Shown one piece after another: positions 17,487 through 26,672 of a DNA stretch of 64,000 nucleotides. The notes under the pieces are model-generated. The model searched no databases. It saw only the letters and a program-made list of their open reading frames with translations, and was not told the origin of the DNA. The translations under genes were made by a program, and so were the position numbers. Source of the DNA: Nesterenkonia alkaliphila (lineage in GTDB: Bacteria; Actinomycetota; Actinomycetes; Actinomycetales; Micrococcaceae); assembly GCF_009758175.1 (NCBI RefSeq), contig NZ_WRPM01000007.1:1-64000 (forward strand), read 5' to 3'. Numbering within the stretch: position 1 is the first letter of the stretch; each line of letters begins with the position of its first letter.

Positions 17487-18647
17487 ATGACAACGTTCGC
17501 AGAGATTGCTCCGCAGCTGGAGCACCAGGCTATTGAGGTTCCCTCCTGGGCTTACGGGAACTCCGGCACCCGGTTCAAGGTATTCGGCTCACCGGGCACT
17601 CCCCGCACGGTGGAAGAGAAGATCGACGACGCCGCCGCCGTCCACCGGTTCACCGGCCTGGCTCCGAAGGTAGCGCTGCACATCCCCTGGGATATGGTCG
17701 ACGACTTCGGTGCACTCACCCGCTATGCCAAAGACGCCGGCATCGAGATCGGCACCATCAACTCCAACACCTTCCAGGACGATGACTACAAGCTCGGCGG
17801 GCTGACCCACCACGACCCCGCCATCAGGCAGAAGGCCGTGGACCACCACCTGGAATGCATCGAGGTCATGGGCGCCACCGGCTCCCGTGACCTGAAGATC
17901 TGGCTGGCTGATGGCTCCAACTACCCCGGTCAAGCCGATATCCGCGCCCGCCAGGCCTGGCTCGCCGAGTCCCTGGCCACCATCCACGCCCAGCTCAGCA
18001 ACGATCAGCGTCTGGTGCTGGAGTACAAGATCTTCGAGCCGGCCTTCTACCACACGGACGTGCCCGACTGGGGCACCGCTCTGGTCCACGTCCAAGCCCT
18101 GGGGGACAATGCCGTGGTCTGCCTGGACACCGGCCATCACGCCCCCAGCACCAATGTGGAGTTCATCGTGGCCCAGCTGCTGCGCCTCGGAAAGCTCGGC
18201 TCCTTCGACTTCAACTCCCGCAACTACGCCGACGACGACCTGATCGTCGGCTCGGCCGACCCCTTCCAGCTGTTCCGCATCCTCTTCGAGGTCATCCGCG
18301 GCGGCGGCTACGGACCGGACTCCGAGGTGGCCTTCATGCTCGACCAGTGCCACAACATCGAGAAGAAGATCCCCGGCCAGATTCGCAGTGTGCTCAACGT
18401 CCAGGAGATGACGGCCCGCGCCCTACTGGTGGACCGTCAGGCCCTTGCCGCAGCCCAGCAGGCCGGGGATGTGCTCGGCGCCCACCAGGTGTTCATGGAC
18501 GCCTTCTACACCGATGTGCGCGCAGACCTGGCTGCCTGGCGGGAATCCCGCGGGCTGCCCGGGGACCCGATGGCAGCCTACGCAGCATCCGGATACCAGG
18601 AAAAGATCGAAGCCGACCGCGTCGGCGGAACCCAGATGAGCTGGTAG
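17487..18647 (+). CDS. rhaI: L-rhamnose isomerase
   Basis: Converts L-rhamnose to L-rhamnulose (TIM barrel, divalent metal). 386 aa from the ATG at 17487, which has an AGGAG just upstream; earlier in-frame codons overlap rhaU and are rejected. Diagnostic segments: ALHIPWDMVDDFG, IGTINSNTFQDDDYKLG, LEYKIFEPAFYHTDVPDWG (metal-ligand Glu and Asp), CLDTGHHAP and FDFNSRNYADDDL. It is of the RhaI (Pseudomonas stutzeri-like) type rather than E. coli RhaA. The gene is high GC, unlike the next one. Confidence 0.93.
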   Translation: MTTFAEIAPQLEHQAIEVPSWAYGNSGTRFKVFGSPGTPRTVEEKIDDAAAVHRFTGLAPKVALHIPWDMVDDFGALTRYAKDAGIEIGTINSNTFQDDDYKLGGLTHHDPAIRQKAVDHHLECIEVMGATGSRDLKIWLADGSNYPGQADIRARQAWLAESLATIHAQLSNDQRLVLEYKIFEPAFYHTDVPDWGTALVHVQALGDNAVVCLDTGHHAPSTNVEFIVAQLLRLGKLGSFDFNSRNYADDDLIVGSADPFQLFRILFEVIRGGGYGPDSEVAFMLDQCHNIEKKIPGQIRSVLNVQEMTARALLVDRQALAAAQQAGDVLGAHQVFMDAFYTDVRADLAAWRESRGLPGDPMAAYAASGYQEKIEADRVGGTQMSW

Positions 18648-18680
18648 GGCGCAAGTTTAGTTAAGGAAGGAACAGAGTCA

Positions 18681-20129
18681 ATGGTCGAGTTAAGTAACGA
18701 TAACAAGGTAGGACGACTCCTTAAGCCAGTATCGCGACGTAAGCCGCGTATCGGGTTGGTTGCAGGTGGCTTGGGTACCTATTGGCCGCAATTTCCCGAC
18801 CTGCTCCCTCAACTTAAAAAATCTTCCCAATATGTTTCTCAGCGTTTTCAACAAATGGATGCTGATGTGACCGATGTTGGATTCATTTCTGATGCAGAGG
18901 AGGGTGCAGCTGCAGCAGAAAAATTGCGGAAGAATGACTGCGATCTCATAGTTCTTTTTCTTACAACTTACCTCACCTCCTCTATGGTCCTTCCGATCGC
19001 TAAACGCTCCGATGCGCCGATTTTAGTGATTGATCTGCAACCATCCCCAAAGATGGACCATGCTCGCTTTGACACAGGTGATTGGTTGGCTTACTGCGGT
19101 CAGTGCCCCGTTCCAGAGGTTGGGAACGTTTTCCGTCGGGCGGGCATCCCGTTCCGTTCAGTGTCGGGTTGGCTAGGTCAGGAGTCTGCTTGGGAGCGAA
19201 TCGAGCAATGGATCAATGCTGCGCATATTCGTGCGGCGTTGCGACACGCGCGACACGGAGTGATGGGACATTTGTACCCGGGCATGCTTGATGTGTCGAC
19301 TGACCTGACGCTTTTGCCCGTCACTTTCGGCTCCCACGTCGAAGTTCTTGAGTTCGATGACCTGAGAGAGCGTGTTGAAGTAGTGCAAGAGGATGAAGTC
19401 AATGAACGTATGGATCAGGCACGTTCCATCTTCACGCTCGATGACTCGGTCGATAATGAGGACTTTGCCTGGGGAGCTCGCATTTCAGTGGCATTAGACC
19501 GACTTGTTGAAGATTTCAATTTGGATTCTCTTGCTTATTATCATCGGGGCCTCAATGGGGAACTCCATGAACGACTCGGAGCGGGGATGATTCTTGGCGC
19601 CTCTCTGTTGACAGGGCGAGGTATCCCCACAACGGGCGAGTTTGAGTTGCGCACTACCGTGGCCCAGCTAGCGACGGAAGTTGTAGGTGCTGGAGGTTCT
19701 TTCTGCGAGATCCAGGCTCTCAATTTTGAAGACAACATTGTTGAAATGGGTCATGACGGTCCGGCGCATCTTGCGGTGTCCAGTAGGGACCCGCTTCTAA
19801 GAGGGCTGGGTGTTTACCACGGAAAGCGTGGATGGGGTGTGAGCGTTGAGTTCGATGTTCAGCACGGCCCAGTGACGCTGCTAGGGCTCGGGCAGGATGA
19901 GGACGGGGCCCTGTCGTTCATTGCATCTGAGGGAAATGTCATCTCTGGGCCTTTGCTGAAGATTGGTAACACCACAAGCAGGGTTGATTTTGGGCGAGAC
20001 CCGGGTGAATGGGTGGATGACTGGGCAGCCACAGGAGTAGGTCATCATTGGTCACTCTCAGTGGGGCATCGAGCAAATGACTATAAAGCAGCTGCGTCTC
20101 TGCTTGATATTGATTTTCGAAGTGTTTAG
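18681..20129 (+). CDS. L-fucose/L-arabinose isomerase-like protein, low-GC insert in the rha operon
   Basis: 482 aa. The N-terminal Rossmann-like half (RIGLVAGGLGTYWPQFPDL, CDLIVLFLTTYLTSSMVLP) and C-terminal half (YHRGLNGELHERLGAGMILG, CEIQALNFEDNIVEMGHDGP) resemble the fucose/arabinose isomerase superfamily. Usual metal-site residues look conserved in the last motif (E...D...GHDGP). A genuine rhamnose isomerase lies immediately upstream, so this may act on a second deoxy-sugar. Base composition drops sharply at both ends (about 18650 and 20140), matching the low-GC core of rhaS. This points to acquisition from the same kind of donor. Confidence 0.8.
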   Translation: MVELSNDNKVGRLLKPVSRRKPRIGLVAGGLGTYWPQFPDLLPQLKKSSQYVSQRFQQMDADVTDVGFISDAEEGAAAAEKLRKNDCDLIVLFLTTYLTSSMVLPIAKRSDAPILVIDLQPSPKMDHARFDTGDWLAYCGQCPVPEVGNVFRRAGIPFRSVSGWLGQESAWERIEQWINAAHIRAALRHARHGVMGHLYPGMLDVSTDLTLLPVTFGSHVEVLEFDDLRERVEVVQEDEVNERMDQARSIFTLDDSVDNEDFAWGARISVALDRLVEDFNLDSLAYYHRGLNGELHERLGAGMILGASLLTGRGIPTTGEFELRTTVAQLATEVVGAGGSFCEIQALNFEDNIVEMGHDGPAHLAVSSRDPLLRGLGVYHGKRGWGVSVEFDVQHGPVTLLGLGQDEDGALSFIASEGNVISGPLLKIGNTTSRVDFGRDPGEWVDDWAATGVGHHWSLSVGHRANDYKAAASLLDIDFRSV

Positions 20130-20141
20130 AGGAGAGACCTA

Positions 20142-22178
20142 ATGACACACCCCACAGTTGAGGCGCTGATCACCCGATCCAACAGGCTCGGCGCTGACCC
20201 CAAGAACACCAACTACGCCGGCGGCAACACCTCCGCCAAGGGCACCGACCGCGACCCGGTCACCGGTCAGGACGTCGAGCTGCTCTGGGTCAAAGGCTCC
20301 GGCGGAGACCTCGGCACACTCAAGCCTGAAGGGCTGGCCGTCCTGCGGCTGGACGGGATGCGCGCCATGGTGGACACCTACCCCGGAGTTGAGCGCGAGG
20401 ACGAGATGGTCGCCGCCTTCGACTACTGCGCCCACGGCAAAGGTGGGGCCGCCCCCTCCATCGACACCGCGATGCACGGTCTGGTCGACGCCGCCCACGT
20501 GGACCACCTCCACCCCGACTCCGGCATTGCCATCGCCTGTGCTGCCGACGGCCCCGAACTGACCCAGAAGATCTTCGGTGACAAAGTGGTCTGGGTGCCC
20601 TGGCGGCGTCCTGGGTTCCAGCTCGGACTGGACATCGCCGAGATCAAAGAGCAGAACCCGCAGGCGGTGGGCTGCATCCTCGGCGGCCACGGCATCACCG
20701 CCTGGGGGGACACCTCAGAAGAGTCCGAGCAGAACTCCCTGTGGATCATCCGCACCGCTTCAAGCTATATCGCCGAGCACTCCAAGCCTGAGCCCTTCGG
20801 CCCCGCCCTCGACGGCTACGGACCCCTGCCCGAGGCTGAGCGCCGGGCCAAGGCGGCCGCCCTGATTCCCACCATCCGCGCTATCGCCAGTACGGACAAG
20901 CCCCAGGTGGGCCACTACAACGACGACGCCGCCGTCCTCGACTTCCTCGCCCACGCCGAGCACCCCCGGCTGGCCGAGCTGGGCACCTCCTGCCCCGACC
21001 ACTTCCTGCGCACCAAGGTCAAGCCCCTGGTGCTCGACCTGCCCGCCGGAGCCTCCGTGGAGGACTCCATCAGCCGGCTCAAGGAACTGCACGAGGCCTA
21101 CCGGAAGGACTACCAGGCCTACTACGACCGGCACGCCGATGCCGACTCCCCGGCCATCCGTGGTGCCGACCCGGCCATCGTGCTCATCCCCGGGGTCGGC
21201 ATGTTCAGCTTCGGCAAGAACAAGCAGACCGCCCGGGTGGCCGGCGAGTTCTACCTCAACGCGATCAACGTGATGCGCGGCGCTGAGGGCCTGTCCACTT
21301 ACACCCCCATCGACGAGCGTGAGAAGTTCCGCATCGAGTACTGGGCGCTGGAAGAGGCCAAGCTGCAGCGCATGCCCAAGCCCAAGGAACTGGCCACCCG
21401 TGTTGCTCTGGTGACCGGGGCGGCCTCGGGCATCGGCAAGGCCATCGCCAAGCGGCTGGCTGCCGAGGGCGCCGTGGTCGCCATCGCTGACCTCAACCTG
21501 GAGAAAGCCCAAGAAGCCGCCGCTGAGATCGGCGGACCGGACAAGGCGATCGGCGTGGCCGTGGACGTCTCCAATGAGAACGCCGTGCAGCAGGCCATCG
21601 ATGAGACCCTGCTGGCCTTCGGCGGGCTGGACATCGTGATCAACAACGCCGGGCTGAGTCTGTCGAAGTCCCTGCTGGAGACCACCGAGGCCGACTGGGA
21701 CTTACAGCACAACGTGATGGCCAAAGGCTCCTTCCTGGTCTCCAAGGCCGCGGCCAAGGTGCTCATCGACCAGCAGCTGGGCGGGGACATCATCTACATC
21801 TCCTCCAAGAACTCCGTCTTCGCCGGGCCCAACAACATCGCCTACTCAGCCACCAAGGCGGACCAGGCCCACCAGGTGCGGCTGCTGGCCGCCGAGCTCG
21901 GCGAGCACCAGATCCGGGTCAACGGCATCAACCCCGACGGCGTGGTGCAGGGCTCCGGGATCTTCGCCTCCGGCTGGGGGGCCCACCGCGCCAAGACCTA
22001 CGGCATCGAGGAGAAGGACCTGGGCAAGTTCTACGCCCAGCGCACCATCCTCAAGCGCGAGGTGCTGCCGGAAAATGTGGCCAATGCCGCCTTCGCACTG
22101 CTCAGCTCTGACCTGTCCCACACCACCGGGCTGCACGTGCCGGTCGATGCCGGCGTGGCCGCCGCCTTCCTGCGCTGA
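20142..22178 (+). CDS. rhaD: Bifunctional rhamnulose-1-phosphate aldolase / L-lactaldehyde dehydrogenase
   Basis: 678 aa in two parts. Residues ~1-400 are a class II aldolase domain (YAGGNTSAKGTD, LGGHGITAWGD) that splits rhamnulose-1-P into DHAP and L-lactaldehyde. Residues ~420-678 are a short-chain dehydrogenase (VTGAASGIGKAIAKRLAAEG, INNAGLSLS, YSATKADQ) that oxidises lactaldehyde to L-lactate. This equals the RhaEW/RhaD fusion known from Bacillus and actinobacteria. The first codons follow the low-GC insert; its stop shares a base with the kinase start (TGATG). Confidence 0.93.
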   Translation: MTHPTVEALITRSNRLGADPKNTNYAGGNTSAKGTDRDPVTGQDVELLWVKGSGGDLGTLKPEGLAVLRLDGMRAMVDTYPGVEREDEMVAAFDYCAHGKGGAAPSIDTAMHGLVDAAHVDHLHPDSGIAIACAADGPELTQKIFGDKVVWVPWRRPGFQLGLDIAEIKEQNPQAVGCILGGHGITAWGDTSEESEQNSLWIIRTASSYIAEHSKPEPFGPALDGYGPLPEAERRAKAAALIPTIRAIASTDKPQVGHYNDDAAVLDFLAHAEHPRLAELGTSCPDHFLRTKVKPLVLDLPAGASVEDSISRLKELHEAYRKDYQAYYDRHADADSPAIRGADPAIVLIPGVGMFSFGKNKQTARVAGEFYLNAINVMRGAEGLSTYTPIDEREKFRIEYWALEEAKLQRMPKPKELATRVALVTGAASGIGKAIAKRLAAEGAVVAIADLNLEKAQEAAAEIGGPDKAIGVAVDVSNENAVQQAIDETLLAFGGLDIVINNAGLSLSKSLLETTEADWDLQHNVMAKGSFLVSKAAAKVLIDQQLGGDIIYISSKNSVFAGPNNIAYSATKADQAHQVRLLAAELGEHQIRVNGINPDGVVQGSGIFASGWGAHRAKTYGIEEKDLGKFYAQRTILKREVLPENVANAAFALLSSDLSHTTGLHVPVDAGVAAAFLR

Positions 22179-23620
22179 TGGCTGCGGTCACCACCTACGC
22201 CGCGGTCGACCTCGGGGCATCCTCCGGCCGGGTGATGCTCGGCCGGATTGGCCCCGACACCCTGGAGCTGACCGAGGTCGCCCGCTTCCCCAACGGCACC
22301 GTCAACCTGCCCGACGGGTTGCACTGGGACATCGTCGGCCTCTACCAGCATGCGCTCAATGGCCTGGCCGAGGCGGTCCGGCAGGCCCGCGAGGAGGGCG
22401 GCCTGGCCTCAGTGGGCATCGACTCCTGGGCTGTGGACTACGGACTCCTCAAGGGCAGCTCACCGGGGCGGATGGCCCTGCTGGGCACCCCCTACCACTA
22501 CCGCGATCAGCGCACCTCCCGCGGCGTCGAGCACACCCATCAGCGAGTCCCGTTCGCCGAGCTCTACCGGCGCAACGGACTGCAGCACCTGCCGTTCAAC
22601 ACCCTCTACCAGCTCGCCGCCGAAGACCTGCTGTGGATGGCCGACAAGCTGCTGCTGATCCCCGACCTGCTTGGCTACTGGCTCACCGGCCAGCAGCTGA
22701 CCGAGGCCACCAACGCCTCCACCACCGGGCTGCTGGATGTACGCACCAAGGCCTGGGACACCGAGCTGATGCACACCCTGGGCCTGTCCCCGGACCTCTT
22801 CGCCCCGGTGGCCCCGCCCGGGACCACCCTGGGCACCACCCGCGGTGAGCTCACCGAGCTGCTGGGTGCCGAGGATCTGCCCATCACCCTGGTCGGTTCC
22901 CACGACACCGCCTCGGCGATCGTCGGTACCCCGCTGTCTACGCCCAATTCCGCCTACATCTCCTGCGGCACTTGGGGACTGGTCGGCCTGGAGCTGGACG
23001 AACCGGTGGTCACCGATGACTCCCGCCGGGCCAACTTCACCAATGAGGGAGGCGTCGACGGTCGCATCCGGTTCCTCACCAACGTAATGGGCACCTGGCT
23101 GCTCTCCGAGACCCTGCGGACCTGGGAGCGCCGTACCGGCCAGGAGCAGAACCTCGCCCAGCTGCTTGCCGCCGCAGCCGAGGTCCCCAAGGAGCGGGTA
23201 TCGGTCTTTGATGTTCAGGACCCGCGGTTCGTGCCGCCCGGGGATATGCCGCAGCGCATCGCCGAGCTCTGCCAGGAGCAACAGAAACCAGTTCCCCAGC
23301 AGCCCGCGGAGATCGTGCGCAGCATCGTGGAATCGCTTGCCGCAGGCTTCGCCGAGGCCCTCGCCCAGGCTGCCCAGCTCGCCGGTCGCAGTGTGGACGT
23401 GGTGCACATGGTTGGCGGAGGGAGCCTGAACGCCCTGCTGTGTCAGGCAACTGCGGACCGTTCAGGGTACCCTGTGATCGCGGGTCCGGTGGAGGCCACC
23501 GCCATTGGCAACCTCCTGATCCAGGCTCGCACTGCCGGCACCATCACCGGCACACTGGAGGAAGTCCGCGAGCTCATCTCGCGGACCCACCATCTGACCA
23601 CTTATCAGCCCCGTGGCTGA
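22178..23620 (+). CDS. rhaB: Rhamnulokinase
   Basis: ATP-dependent phosphorylation of L-rhamnulose at C1 (FGGY kinase, cytosolic). 480 aa with VDLGASSGRVMLG (phosphate-1 loop), GIDSWAVDYGLL, GSHDTASAIVGTP, YISCGTWGLVGLE and the adenosine motif VHMVGGGSLNALLCQATADR. The start overlaps the aldolase stop (TGATG), so it is translationally coupled. High GC, in keeping with the operon backbone. Confidence 0.93.
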   Translation: MAAVTTYAAVDLGASSGRVMLGRIGPDTLELTEVARFPNGTVNLPDGLHWDIVGLYQHALNGLAEAVRQAREEGGLASVGIDSWAVDYGLLKGSSPGRMALLGTPYHYRDQRTSRGVEHTHQRVPFAELYRRNGLQHLPFNTLYQLAAEDLLWMADKLLLIPDLLGYWLTGQQLTEATNASTTGLLDVRTKAWDTELMHTLGLSPDLFAPVAPPGTTLGTTRGELTELLGAEDLPITLVGSHDTASAIVGTPLSTPNSAYISCGTWGLVGLELDEPVVTDDSRRANFTNEGGVDGRIRFLTNVMGTWLLSETLRTWERRTGQEQNLAQLLAAAAEVPKERVSVFDVQDPRFVPPGDMPQRIAELCQEQQKPVPQQPAEIVRSIVESLAAGFAEALAQAAQLAGRSVDVVHMVGGGSLNALLCQATADRSGYPVIAGPVEATAIGNLLIQARTAGTITGTLEEVRELISRTHHLTTYQPRG

Positions 23621-23661
23621 GTCCAGCGACATAGGTGTCGCCCCCGTGACGAGGAGAGTGC

Positions 23662-24951
23662 ATGTTTAACCGCCCTGGCAGCGACAGCAGTGAGAATCAG
23701 GCTCGACGGCGTGTGCAGCGCCGGGTGCCCAAGCCCGCCGATTTGGCGCCTTTGATGCAGTTCAAGAAGTTCGACTTCAATGCCTCACGCCGGCGGCTGG
23801 CCTCGGCACTGACTATTGAAGATCTGCGGAAGATTGCCAAGCGGCGCACCCCTCAGGCCGCCTTCGACTACACCGAGGGTGCGGCCGAGGACGAGCTCTC
23901 CCTGGCCCGGGCACGGCAGGCGTTCAAGGATGTGGAGTTCCATCCAGCGATTCTGCGTGATGTCTCCGAGGTGGACACCAGCTGTGAGGTCTTCGGTGGG
24001 CCTTCTGCCCTGCCCTTCGGCATTGCCCCAACTGGTTTCACCCGGCTGATGCAGACCGAGGGTGAGATCGCCGGCGCTGGTGCGGCAGGCGCGGCAGGCA
24101 TCCCGTTCAGCCTCTCGACCTTGGGCACAACCAGCATTGAGGATGTCCAGGCTGCCAACCCCAATGGCCGGAATTTCTTCCAGCTCTATGTGATGAAGGA
24201 CCGGCAGATCTCCTACGACCTGACCGAGCGGGCGGCAGCAGCAGGGTTCGACACCCTGCTGTTCACCGTGGATACCCCGGTGGCAGGGGCCCGGCTGCGG
24301 GATAAGCGCAACGGGTTCTCCATCCCGCCGGCGCTGACCGTGAAGACCATCGCCAACGCTGTGCCGCGCCCCTGGTGGTGGTACGACTTCCTGACCACTC
24401 CGCCGCTGGAGTTCGCCTCGCTCTCCTCCACCGGAGGCACAGTGGGGGAGTTGCTGGACAAGGCCATGGACCCCTCTATCAACTTCGAGGACCTCAAGAC
24501 CATCCGGGAGCTGTTCCCGGGCAAACTGGTGGTCAAGGGTGTTCAGACTGTGCAGGACGCTAAGAAGCTGGCCGGGCTGGGAGTGGACGGCATCGTGCTC
24601 TCCAACCACGGAGGCCGCCAGCTGGACCGCGCCCCGGTGCCTTTCTACCTGTTGCCCGAGGTGGTCCGCGAGGTGGGGAACGATCTCGAGATCACCCTGG
24701 ACACCGGCATCATGAACGGGGCAGACATCGTGTCCTCCATCGCCCTGGGCGCCAAGTTCACCTTTGTGGGCCGGGCCTACCTCTACGGCCTGATGGCCGG
24801 CGGCCGCCCTGGGGTGGACCGGATGATCCAGATCCTCACCGACCAGATTGTGCGCACAATGAAACTTCTGGAGGTCAGCACGCTGGAGGAGCTGGAGCCC
24901 AGCCACGTCACCCAACTCACCCGCCTGGTGCCACGCAGCACCGGCAGATGA
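23662..24951 (+). CDS. lldD: FMN-dependent L-lactate dehydrogenase (alpha-hydroxy acid oxidase family)
   Basis: Oxidises a 2-hydroxy acid, here probably L-lactate, to pyruvate at the membrane. 429 aa. The family order is visible: [58 protein letters not shown] (catalytic Lys), the active-site [12 protein letters not shown] (His and Arg) and [14 protein letters not shown]. The ~35-residue Arg-rich N-terminal extension is atypical. It is last in the rha run and would complete rhamnose-derived L-lactate use. Its TGA overlaps an ATG at 24948 that begins a truncated copy of the SMP-30 gene. Confidence 0.88.
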   Translation: MFNRPGSDSSENQARRRVQRRVPKPADLAPLMQFKKFDFNASRRRLASALTIEDLRKIAKRRTPQAAFDYTEGAAEDELSLARARQAFKDVEFHPAILRDVSEVDTSCEVFGGPSALPFGIAPTGFTRLMQTEGEIAGAGAAGAAGIPFSLSTLGTTSIEDVQAANPNGRNFFQLYVMKDRQISYDLTERAAAAGFDTLLFTVDTPVAGARLRDKRNGFSIPPALTVKTIANAVPRPWWWYDFLTTPPLEFASLSSTGGTVGELLDKAMDPSINFEDLKTIRELFPGKLVVKGVQTVQDAKKLAGLGVDGIVLSNHGGRQLDRAPVPFYLLPEVVREVGNDLEITLDTGIMNGADIVSSIALGAKFTFVGRAYLYGLMAGGRPGVDRMIQILTDQIVRTMKLLEVSTLEELEPSHVTQLTRLVPRSTGR

Positions 24952-24997
24952 GCCGGATCACCGTCGAGCGGGCAGGGCACGACGCCGCTGAGGCAGC
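24948..24997 (+). pseudogene. Truncated 5' end of the SMP-30 gene
   Basis: ATG at 24948 overlaps the lldD stop (ATGA) and begins [15 protein letters not shown], close to the MRINIERVGHDAAQ start of the intact SMP-30 gene at 25728. Similarity ends at the vapC stop codon (24998). Read as the former coupled start of SMP-30, now separated from the gene by vapBC. Confidence 0.65.
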
Positions 24998-25423
24998 TCA
25001 GCTCAAACAGTGGACGCGCACCGCGGGATGACGCTCCGCGAGGCCGGCGTCGAAGGTGATCAGAGTGCACTTGCCCGATTGCGCGAAGGCCGCCAAATAA
25101 TCATCTGTCCACAGCTTGGTGCTGAAGTCCGCGTGTCCAGACAGGGCACGCCAAACATCCTCCAGCCCGGTCGGCTCCTCTGCCCACACCACGCGGTCGT
25201 CCTCTTCGAACCTGTCGAGCACCTGCCAAGCCTGGGCCCTGGTGAGCACATCCTTGCCCATCACGGCCTGGTGGGTGAGCAGCCTCAGAACTCCCATCTG
25301 GGTGACCCGACAGAGAGCGCGTTGCTCCTCCTCAGCGTCGAACCACTCCCGGGCCAGTCGGTGATGAGCGTGCCGCTCCACAGCCGCAGCCAGCCACACA
25401 TTGACATCGGGAAGCAGCATCAC
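24998..25423 (-). CDS. vapC: VapC-type PIN ribonuclease toxin
   Basis: 141 aa. PIN-fold acidic residues are visible: MMLLPDVNVWLAAAVE (Asp), E at ~57-58, then WTDDYLAAFAQ and LITFDAGLAE (Asp pair). Length is typical. GTG/ATG start overlaps the vapB stop. Likely an Mg-dependent tRNA or rRNA endonuclease that slows growth when VapB is degraded. The stop codon abuts the truncated SMP-30 5' end. Confidence 0.88.
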   Translation of the reverse strand: MMLLPDVNVWLAAAVERHAHHRLAREWFDAEEEQRALCRVTQMGVLRLLTHQAVMGKDVLTRAQAWQVLDRFEEDDRVVWAEEPTGLEDVWRALSGHADFSTKLWTDDYLAAFAQSGKCTLITFDAGLAERHPAVRVHCLS

Positions 25424-25692
25424 TGCGCCTTGAGGTGATCTGTGGTGAGGTGCTCCGCGTCATCCTGGTCGAGAAGCTCAGCAATCTGCTGGTTGCTCAG
25501 CTCGATCGTAGCCTCGTCCTTCGCCGGCACCAGAGGCAGGCTCACCCGGTGGCGCGGCGCGGGGGAGGAATCTGCGCCCACCTCTTTCTCGACCAGGCGT
25601 ACGAACATCTGCTTGAGAGTCTCCCCGCGCTGTGCAGAGCGGCATTTGGCCTTCCGCATCAGATCATCCGGCAGATCAACTGTTGTGCGCAT
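25420..25692 (-). CDS. vapB: VapB-type antitoxin
   Basis: 90 aa. The N-terminal MRTTVDLPDDLMRKAKCRSA pattern is a ribbon-helix-helix DNA-binding domain; the C-terminal half is acidic (ATIELSNQQIAELLDQDDAE) and would wrap the toxin. It overlaps vapC by 4 bp. An inverted repeat AGCATA-N14-TATGCT directly upstream is the likely autoregulatory operator. Confidence 0.85.
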   Translation of the reverse strand: MRTTVDLPDDLMRKAKCRSAQRGETLKQMFVRLVEKEVGADSSPAPRHRVSLPLVPAKDEATIELSNQQIAELLDQDDAEHLTTDHLKAQ

Positions 25693-25695
25693 AAA

Positions 25696-25721
25696 AGCAT
25701 ATTAGCAGATCGCATTATGCT
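25696..25721. promoter_or_regulatory. Inverted repeat between vapB and SMP-30, probable VapBC operator
   Basis: AGCATA (25696-25701) and TATGCT (25716-25721) are perfect complements separated by 14 bp, in the 35-bp space between divergent starts. No ribosome binding site is visible for the SMP-30 gene here, so its expression may now be weak or leaderless. Confidence 0.55.
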
Positions 25722-25727
25722 GTCGCC

Positions 25728-26603
25728 ATGAGGATCAACATTGAGCGGGTAGGGCACGACGCCGCCCAGCTCGGCGAGGGGCCGGTCTGGGACCCGGCTG
25801 CCCAGGTGCTGTGGTGGGTGGACATCTACGCCGGCCGGCTGCACCGTCACGACCCCACGGGTGGGGATGCGAGCTGGGAAGTCGGTGAAGACCTCGGCTG
25901 TGCGGCACCCAGGTCGGCCGGCGGCGTCGTCATTGCTACCCGCACCGGCTTCCACATCTTTGACCCGGTGACAGGCGAGAAGCGCGCAATCGCCGATCCG
26001 GAGGCGGAGCAGCCTGACACCCGGTTCAATGACGGGGCGGTGGACCCCCGCGGCCGGTTCTGGGCCGGCACCATGAAGGACCGCGGCGACCCCGGACCGG
26101 TGGGGGCGTTCTGGCAGCTGGACCCCGACGGCAGCACGCACCGCGGGCCTGCTGGGTACTCGATCAGCAACGGCCTGGCCTTCTCCCCGGACGGAACCAG
26201 AATCTACTTCTCCGACACCGCCCGGGAAACGATCTGGCAGGCCGAGTACGACCCCGCCACCGGGGAGCACGGCCGGCCCCAGCCGTTCTTCACCACCCGG
26301 AACCTGGCCGGCGCTCCTGACGGCGCCGCGGTCGACGCCGGGGGCTGCTACTGGACCGCGGCCCTGGGCGGCTGGCAGCTGCTGCGCATCACCCCGGAGG
26401 GCAAGCTGGACCGGGCCATCGCCCTGCCCGTGGAGAAGCCCACCAAGCCGGCCTTCGGCGGGACGGACCTGAAGACCCTCTATGTGACCTGCATGGGCGA
26501 GGGCATGGTGGACGACCTAGCCGAACAGCCGCTGGCCGGCACCCTGCTCGCCGTGGACGGCCACGGCGCCCAGGGGCTACCCCAGCCCGCCTTCGCCGGC
26601 TGA
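25728..26603 (+). CDS. SMP-30/gluconolactonase/LRE family protein
   Basis: 291-aa six-bladed beta-propeller, probably a sugar lactone hydrolase. Metal-site residues: E in LGEGPVW, N in RFNDGAVDPRGRFWAGTM, N in SNGLAFSPDG and D in the following strands. The family often works in sugar-acid catabolism, consistent with its likely ancestral coupling to lldD in the rha operon. It lacks an obvious ribosome binding site and is separated from lldD by vapBC. Confidence 0.9.
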   Translation: MRINIERVGHDAAQLGEGPVWDPAAQVLWWVDIYAGRLHRHDPTGGDASWEVGEDLGCAAPRSAGGVVIATRTGFHIFDPVTGEKRAIADPEAEQPDTRFNDGAVDPRGRFWAGTMKDRGDPGPVGAFWQLDPDGSTHRGPAGYSISNGLAFSPDGTRIYFSDTARETIWQAEYDPATGEHGRPQPFFTTRNLAGAPDGAAVDAGGCYWTAALGGWQLLRITPEGKLDRAIALPVEKPTKPAFGGTDLKTLYVTCMGEGMVDDLAEQPLAGTLLAVDGHGAQGLPQPAFAG

Positions 26604-26614
26604 GGCCAGCTGTG

Positions 26615-26648
26615 GACAACAGTATGAACGCATGAATAAACTGTTGTC
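26615..26648. promoter_or_regulatory. Inverted repeat upstream of the Xre/RES pair, probable operator
   Basis: Perfect 9-bp arms GACAACAGT (26615-26623) and ACTGTTGTC (26640-26648) separated by 16 bp in the leader of the antitoxin gene, which is the expected binding site for its own product. Confidence 0.6.
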
Positions 26649-26672
26649 TGCGTAGCCGTAGGAGGTGCAGGC

